Source of the DNA: Allium sativum
Lineage: Eukaryota > Streptophyta > Magnoliopsida > Asparagales > Amaryllidaceae
Assembly (NCBI GenBank): GCA_030737875.1
Contig: CM060912.1
Location: forward strand, 208,085,231-208,149,230
Direction: 5' to 3'
DNA length: 64,000 nucleotides
The translations under genes were made by a program, and so were the position numbers. Shown here in pieces: positions 58,925 through 64,000 of this stretch. Each line of letters begins with the position of its first letter. Position 1 is the first letter of the stretch. The notes below the pieces were generated by a model, which had not been told where the DNA came from, made no database searches, and was given only the letters and a program-made list of their open reading frames with translations.

Positions 58925-60405
58925 TTTAAATCAAGATTTATTTATTTATTTAATAAATAAATTATTATTTAATCAAATAAAAGTTATAGTTTTAAAGTTA
59001 GATAATCTGGAAGTATGAATTATAACATTATCATTATAATAAATGTTTTTCATAAAAGAAATGGAATTGTAAACTGAAATCCGAAAATTGGCATAAGCAA
59101 TAAGGGTTAAGATTTGAGTTGTGAACTTTATCTGTTGCAAAGTTAAGAACGTGTTCAGTTAAGGTCTGAGAGGTAATTATACTCCAACTTGATTGACTTC
59201 GTAATTAACCAAGGAATAGTTGAAGTTCGATGGCGCGAAGGTTGATTAGAAATACTGTTAAGTAATAAACGATAAATGGATTGAGCGATCGTAATGGTGT
59301 TTTATATAACGTTAGTTTGATATCCATATAAATGAGATTTGGAACCGTTTTCCAAATATAATCAAAGATATTTTCTAAGAATAGAAAATGAAATGTTTTT
59401 TGACAAGAAATACTGGAATGACAGTGATACGTGAATAAGAAATGGAAACATTTTCCAAGGATTGATAACGTATATTTTCTAGATTTATAAAATAAGAAAT
59501 TATGGCTATTTGGAAACAGGAAATGAATAAATTAATGATAAGTGAATTTAAGAGATAAATAAGTGATGATTGATCGATAGAATTTCCATCTGGAAATAAT
59601 ATCGTTGTTTGTACACATTTTTTTTTATAGTTAAATCACCGACTACCAAAGTTTTTGACCATTTTACGTCGTCAATACGGGGAGACCGGGATCAGATTCA
59701 TTTTCTGAATCCAATCTCCAATAAGAGCCCGCTGTTTTCGATTGTGTATTATATATATGTGGAGCGTGAGATGCAAGCGTTCTGCTAGATTGTTAATTAT
59801 ATGTGATTAGACATTATCATAATATCAGAAAAGTATTGATTTTGAAAAATTCTTTGGGTTATCGTAAGGTAAAAACCATCCGTATTTATGTGTGGATCGG
59901 TCTTACGATTATCCTTTCGTTTAAAAAGGATTTTGAAAAGTTAAACCGAATGGTTAGAGTTTACTCACACCAGTCCCATGACTGACCCTCAGTTTATTTT
60001 ATTTTGTTTTCCCTAAACTCTTGGGTCCCCAAATTTGTACGGGCAGTCAAGTAGTCAGGATTTACAGATACACTAGATGGAGCTTGAAGCAGGAGGCTTC
60101 AGCAGCATTTTATAGCTATTGTTTATTTTCGTTGTGATGTAAGTGTTGTACTCTAATATACAAATACAGATTTGTGTTTCAATGTTATTTTGTATACTAT
60201 ATTTTATTCGTTCTGCTGTGAGATTCATGTTACTCTGATGTTGTTGTGTTCTTCTTCTTCTTCTATTCTAATAGTTCTACCTTATCTATTCTCACCCTCT
60301 AACTTCTTTCTATTAACTATCCGGTGTTTTCGGTTCTTGGATGTTCAACATGGTGCTGTATGCCGATATCCAAGGTCGCAAATTCCCTGGGTCGTTATAG
60401 TTGTG

Positions 60406-60431
60406 ACATCAGCAATCAAATTTTATGTACT
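60406..60431. other. CACTA target duplication and short remnant
   Basis: ACA (60406-60408) closes the outer CACTA. The next 23 bp may belong to the Athila-type element or other target DNA before the third CACTA end. Confidence 0.5.
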
Positions 60432-60850
60432 CACTACGCCATAGTTGGCCTACGGCAACCCCAGAGAAGTGACGTAGTAAGTGCAAAAAATGTTGCTATA
60501 GGCAAAAAATGATATGTGACAACACTTTCTTGGGGTTGCCTTTTACCGCGTTGCCTTAGAGTCAAAGGTAACACATTTGCGACCCTAAGGCAACATCAGC
60601 ACAGGTGTTGTCGTATGTACTAAATTTACAAAAATGTGGGGCCCACTAAAATCTGTAACCCGGGTATATGGAATCGCCACTAAAATCTGTATCCCGGGTT
60701 CACAGAATCCAGTTGTGGGGCCCACAAGCATAAATTTATGGCAACAATTTTGCCATCCAATGGCAACACTTTATCATAGCTATGGCAACATTTAATATCA
60801 CATACTGCAACATTATATCATATATATGGCAACATTACACAACATAACAT
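60432..60850. mobile_element. Left end of a third CACTA element
   Basis: CACTACGCCATAGTTGGCC at 60432, preceded by ACT. GGCAAC/GTTGCC motifs recur about twelve times to 60840, forming a subterminal array. A GGGGCCCAC block occurs twice (about 60640 and 60717). The right end is not in the window. Confidence 0.6.
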
Positions 60851-61022
60851 CAAACTGAAATTAACAAAGAAATTTTTATTTCAAATTAATTAAGTAGCAA
60901 ACACAAGTAGTACATAGTCAACTACAAAATAACAAAACATAGCCACTAAATTCAATTTACAGACATTTCAGTTACAAACACAGCCAGTTCTAAATTCAAG
61001 TTTACATAAAACTAAAACAGTT

Positions 61023-61211
61023 TCAAAATATAGCACAAGCTTCCAATGCGTTCAACGCCTCTACTGCATCGATCGTACCTCTAGTGCTTTCAGTAATAAT
61101 TTCTTGAAAATTCTCATCACTACCTCCTTCACTAGCATACATCAGTTGCATTTCAGCACAAAATAAGAGGTATGCATGCCTCAATTGCATTTCAGCACAA
61201 ACTATGGTCAT
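61023..61211 (-). other. Short minus-strand frame, possible last exon
   Basis: 63 codons ending GTIDAVEALNALEACAIF, after an acidic SEGGSDENFQE part. It could be the last exon of a transposon gene, but no family is recognised. Downstream (60850-61020 on the plus strand) is A/T-rich, 3'-UTR-like. Confidence 0.25.
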
Positions 61212-61984
61212 AGTATAACTGAGTTTCCTTTCAGCACAAACCGAGTTTCACAACAGAATTCCATTTGCATTTCAGTATAACATAGTATACTGATTTAAAC
61301 AATGCGTTTAAAAGTGTACTAATTTAAGTAATGTGTGAGTTACATAACTGATCTAAACAATGTGTATACAAGTGTACAAACATAACTGATTTTCATTTGC
61401 GTTTCATTTACATGACTGAGTTACATAACAGAGGCACAATGTGGATACAAGTGTATACTGATCTAAACATAACTGAGTTACATAACTGATCTAAACAATG
61501 TGTATACAAGTGTATACTGATTTAAACATAACTGAGTTTCATTTGCATTTGCGTTTCATTTACATAACTGAGTTACATAACAAAGGCACAATGTGGATAC
61601 AAGTGTATACTGATCTAAACAATGTGTATACATAGTATAACAGAGGCACAATGAGTATACAACTGAGTAAACAATTAGACAGTTACAATGTGGATAAATT
61701 TATCAGTAATCAGTAATTCAGGTTTAATGGGCAATGTGGCAAAAATTATCACTAATATGCAATGTGGCAAAAATTATCACTAATCTACAATGTGACAAAA
61801 CTTAAAATTATACCTGAAAAACTGCCCATGCATGCTATTTCATGTTACTTCACTACACTACATTTCCATAACAACACACAAAAGAACTCCAAACATGATC
61901 CAGGACATAGCTAAATCTTTTGCAAAAAAAATTCTCCTGTCTCGTGTTTTCCACATTCAATGCGCATTAGGGCAACCTCTTCCT
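61212..61984. other. Repetitive AT-rich spacer
   Basis: Built of short recurring pieces such as AACTGAGTTACATAAC, GTGTATACAAGTGTA and CTGATCTAAACAATG. No gene seen. Confidence 0.6.
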
Positions 61985-62409
61985 TCATATCTGCCACATA
62001 TTCATCGGCTTTTGCTTTTGCTTCAGCGGCATTTCTTCAGTTTTCTTCTTTTCCACGAGTAATTGCAATATAATCTTTTCTTTATCCATCAATTTAACAG
62101 TAGTATCATCCAATTCAGCATTGTTGTTGATTTTATACACTTCGTCATGCCACATAAAATACCCGCAATCGCCTTTCTGCACATATCTTAAATTCTCGAC
62201 TAAAACATCAATGAAAGATATGATAATCGACATGGAGTAACCAAAAAAAACTTAATTTATACTTACCGGCCATATGGAGCAACCAAAAACTTTTTCCCCG
62301 CATTCGACTCTACCTTCATAGTCCTCATCTTCGCTGGGATTTTGTGGTGCCAGTTCTTTCTCGCAGCCGCTGTTGACGAATTTGAAGTAGAAATTGATTG
62401 AGCGATCAT
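61985..62409 (-). pseudogene. GRF-type zinc-finger protein relic (two exons)
   Basis: Exon 1 (62409-62267) starts MIAQSIST and carries IPAKMRT and SNAGKKF, the first half of a GRF zinc finger. It ends at a GTAAGT donor. Exon 2 (62176-61985, after GTGCAG) has GDCGYFMWHDE, the second half, then a coiled-coil-like tail (VKLMDKEKIILQLLVEKKK). Length and layout match the small plant At4g04775-like proteins of unknown function. Two Cys expected in the first half are Trp and His (WHHK), and one extra T before the usual FGC motif shifts the frame, so it is probably dead. Confidence 0.6.
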
Positions 62410-62521
62410 TGAACTCGAATTGAAGAAGAATTGAAGCGATATCACAAACTGCAAATCATTCTGTAGGCTTTCAGGCATGTATTTCATGTATTCAGTATTT
62501 GTGTGCATAACCAAAACAAAA

Positions 62522-63226
62522 CATGCGTATATTTATTAGACAGTCTTACACGGGTAGCTCTATTCTCACCCCTTAGTTTTCTCTTCTCACCCCATACAAA
62601 AAATTATTTCCTTCTTGACAAAAATATTCTCTGCAAAAATCAGAATTCAAACTTACTTTAAAACGTTGGAAATCAAAATTAAAAACAGTAGTCCTTCTTC
62701 CCTAGAATCAGGTTATGATTGCACATAAATTATTTGTAGCTATATTAAAAATACGGATTGAAAATGTAACTAGGAAGACACCAATTTTAACATCATACTG
62801 TAACTCTACCATTCATATTTGAGCTATACTAAAGAAGAGAATCGTCTCAGGTTCTCGGCAAATCCTAAGTATTAGGTTCTTCAATCCAATTTGTGTTGCA
62901 TTTAACAACTTATACTAATTAGGAAAACAATTTAAAGACAGGATCATGGTTTTGAGATTTTTCTTTTGCATTCTAAACTTAAAATTCCTTTATGAAAGAA
63001 ACTCAAAAAGAAATGGAAAGAAGAAGAATTAGGTTAGATTCAGTTCTTTCAAAACTAAAAAAAAAGGGCATTGTGGGAAATGATTAGTGTGGGAACAGAA
63101 GATGATGGGGTGGGAGAGTTTTATGTGAAATAATGGGGTGTTTAAGGCAAATACTTGGGGGCTGATGGAGCTAGCCGTCTTACACAATACTTAAGAAATC
63201 ATGCGTATACTTATTAGACGGTCTTA
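62522..63226. repeat. 27-bp direct repeats around the Mutator-like element
   Basis: CATGCGTATATTTATTAGAC at 62522, continuing to 62548, recurs with two changes at 63200-63226. The second copy touches the next LTR. Without the Mutator-like insertion the two would be about 40 bp apart, a local tandem repeat. Confidence 0.75.
62552..63176. mobile_element. Short Mutator-like (MULE-type) element
   Basis: GTCTTACAC flanks both sides (62543-62551 and 63177-63185), a perfect 9-bp target duplication as made by Mutator-like transposases. Termini GGGTAGCTCTAT and GGCTAGCTCCAT (inverted) form imperfect terminal repeats. The 625-bp interior has no gene. Confidence 0.65.
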
Positions 63227-63227
63227 T

Positions 63228-64000
63228 TGTAACACCCCACATCCTTTAGTGTCACTCACAAAGGGAATGCACTAAGTTCTGTGGAGCATTTAGGGTAAAA
63301 GATGCAGATAAATTACAAGATAGACAAAATTAAAACAGCAGAAAATAAAACTTTACTTTATTGATAAAATAGTTTGTACAACAATTGTTTTCCAATATCA
63401 GAGTATCATCTGTCTTACAAAATAAAGAAGCATAAAATAACATTTATATTCCCCAATGTAGCATAAGCCAGCCATAGCAGCAGAAAAAGAGAGTCCAAAG
63501 CACTTTGTCAAAAAATCTTTGAGCTTGGGAAGAGTGACGGTCCAATCTAACCTGAGTTATACTATTCCCTCCTTAACTACCTAGGGGGGGAACGGAAGAA
63601 AAGAAGACGAAAGAAAACTGGGTCAGACATAAAGTCTGGTAAGTTTAGTTACTTCTAGCATGTGAACAAGGAAAAACAAAACGACATGAATTAACTGAAT
63701 ACAAGACAATACCATGATGATAGGGCCAACAAGATAGGATAAGATTAACACAAGATATGCTAACACAAGATAAACTAGATATGCTTTAATACTTTCTCCG
63801 CTTCGCTATTAACCTGTTATTATGGTTTCTATGTCTCTGCACCACCTATCTAGTGTTCCAACTAATAATCTGTCTAAAATGATAACGCGATCCCAATCCC
63901 AGTAATTGTGGTTGCCTTTAGGCGTACATTTATTATTTATTACCTAGATCTAATCTAGGGTTTTATATCAAAGTACTTCCTAGATTCCACTCGGGTTTAC
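63228..64000 (-). repeat. LTR of a Tekay-family relative (cut by window end)
   Basis: TGTAACACCCCACATCC starts at 63228 after CTTAT. Its order of blocks matches the plus-strand start of the chromovirus LTR at 17980 (CACTCACAAAGGGAAT, then ACGGAAGAAAAGAA and CTGGGTCAGACATAA). It is a related but different family in the same minus orientation. Confidence 0.8.

Larger units (their letters stand above)
55343..60399 (+). repeat. Solo LTR (5057 bp) in the right tip of the outer CACTA
   Basis: Starts TGTAATGTCTCG and ends GTCGTTATA, probably GTTACA with a C-to-T change. Both sides have GTTGT (55338-55342 and 60400-60404), a perfect 5-bp target duplication. No primer site, polypurine tract or second LTR is present, so it is a solo LTR left by recombination. 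It is distantly related to the giant LTR (blocks near 55635 and 59960), which sets its orientation. TATAAATA is at 56412-56419; AT-rich degenerate repeats lie at 57660-58870. Confidence 0.82.
31517..60405. mobile_element. Outer CACTA DNA transposon (with three nested insertions)
   Basis: The left end CACTACACCAAATAG follows ACA (31514-31516). The right end, read inverted, is CACAACACCAAAAAAG; it is split by the solo LTR (55343-60399 plus one GTTGT), with the last G at 60405, followed by ACA (60406-60408). ACA on both sides is the 3-bp duplication of CACTA elements. Both ends carry GTAACGGTTATAAC-type palindromes. Without the inner CACTA and solo LTR it is about 8 kb. No transposase frame is visible, so it is probably non-autonomous. 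It carries an enolase exon fragment. Confidence 0.85.

Noticed and set aside
55343..60399. A full-length retrotransposon here
   Set aside because: Flanking GTTGT duplication, LTR-type termini, and no internal primer site, polypurine tract or repeat of the ends: a solo LTR.

Overview
The window is nuclear DNA of a flowering plant, probably a eudicot with a large, repeat-rich genome. It is a pile of transposons inserted into transposons. I found no intact host gene, rRNA, tRNA or CRISPR array. Plant origin is supported by a Tekay-type chromovirus with a chromodomain, an Athila-type tRNA-Asp primer site, a Sirevirus-type copia element with an env-like ORF, CACTA elements with subterminal palindromes, and a GRF zinc-finger gene relic. 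The species cannot be named from this.

Left half, youngest to oldest. (1) 1-10082 is a non-autonomous LTR element. Its LTR is 6261 bp and its internal region only 1036 bp with no gag or pol; the 5' LTR is cut by the window start. The LTR copies differ at six sites in 2785 bp, so it jumped recently. (2) It sits inside the 3' LTR of a minus-strand Tekay/Del chromovirus (10083-20913), whose gag-pol is complete in layout but broken by several stops and frameshifts. (3) That lies in the 3' non-coding half of a Tat-lineage element (20914-27547), whose LTR has a hairpin minisatellite in U3 and a second minisatellite after the TATA box. (4) The Tat element lies in the 5' LTR of an Athila-type non-autonomous element (27553-31513).

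Right half. An outer CACTA transposon (31517-60405, 3-bp target duplication ACA) is inserted at the 3' part of the Athila-type element. It carries an enolase exon fragment (51573-51714) and holds an inner CACTA (35395-51264, duplication TTT). The inner CACTA contains a gypsy-type LTR element (36226-41319, duplication GTGTG) and a decayed Sirevirus (42396 to about 50750). A solo LTR (55343-60399, duplication GTTGT) sits 1 bp from the right tip of the outer CACTA. Beyond it are a third CACTA left end (60432), a GRF zinc-finger pseudogene (61985-62409), a small Mutator-like element with a 9-bp duplication (62552-63176), and the edge of another Tekay-family LTR (63228 to the end).

The most striking unexplained structure is a set of hairpin arrays in several unrelated LTRs, where stem sequences change but pairing is kept. 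The clearest is an array of C(TTCG)G tetraloop hairpins at 40092-40393, in which one stem position shows all four Watson-Crick pairs. Related examples lie in the giant LTR (678-1336), the chromovirus LTR (11014-11273) and the Tat U3 (25806-26045).
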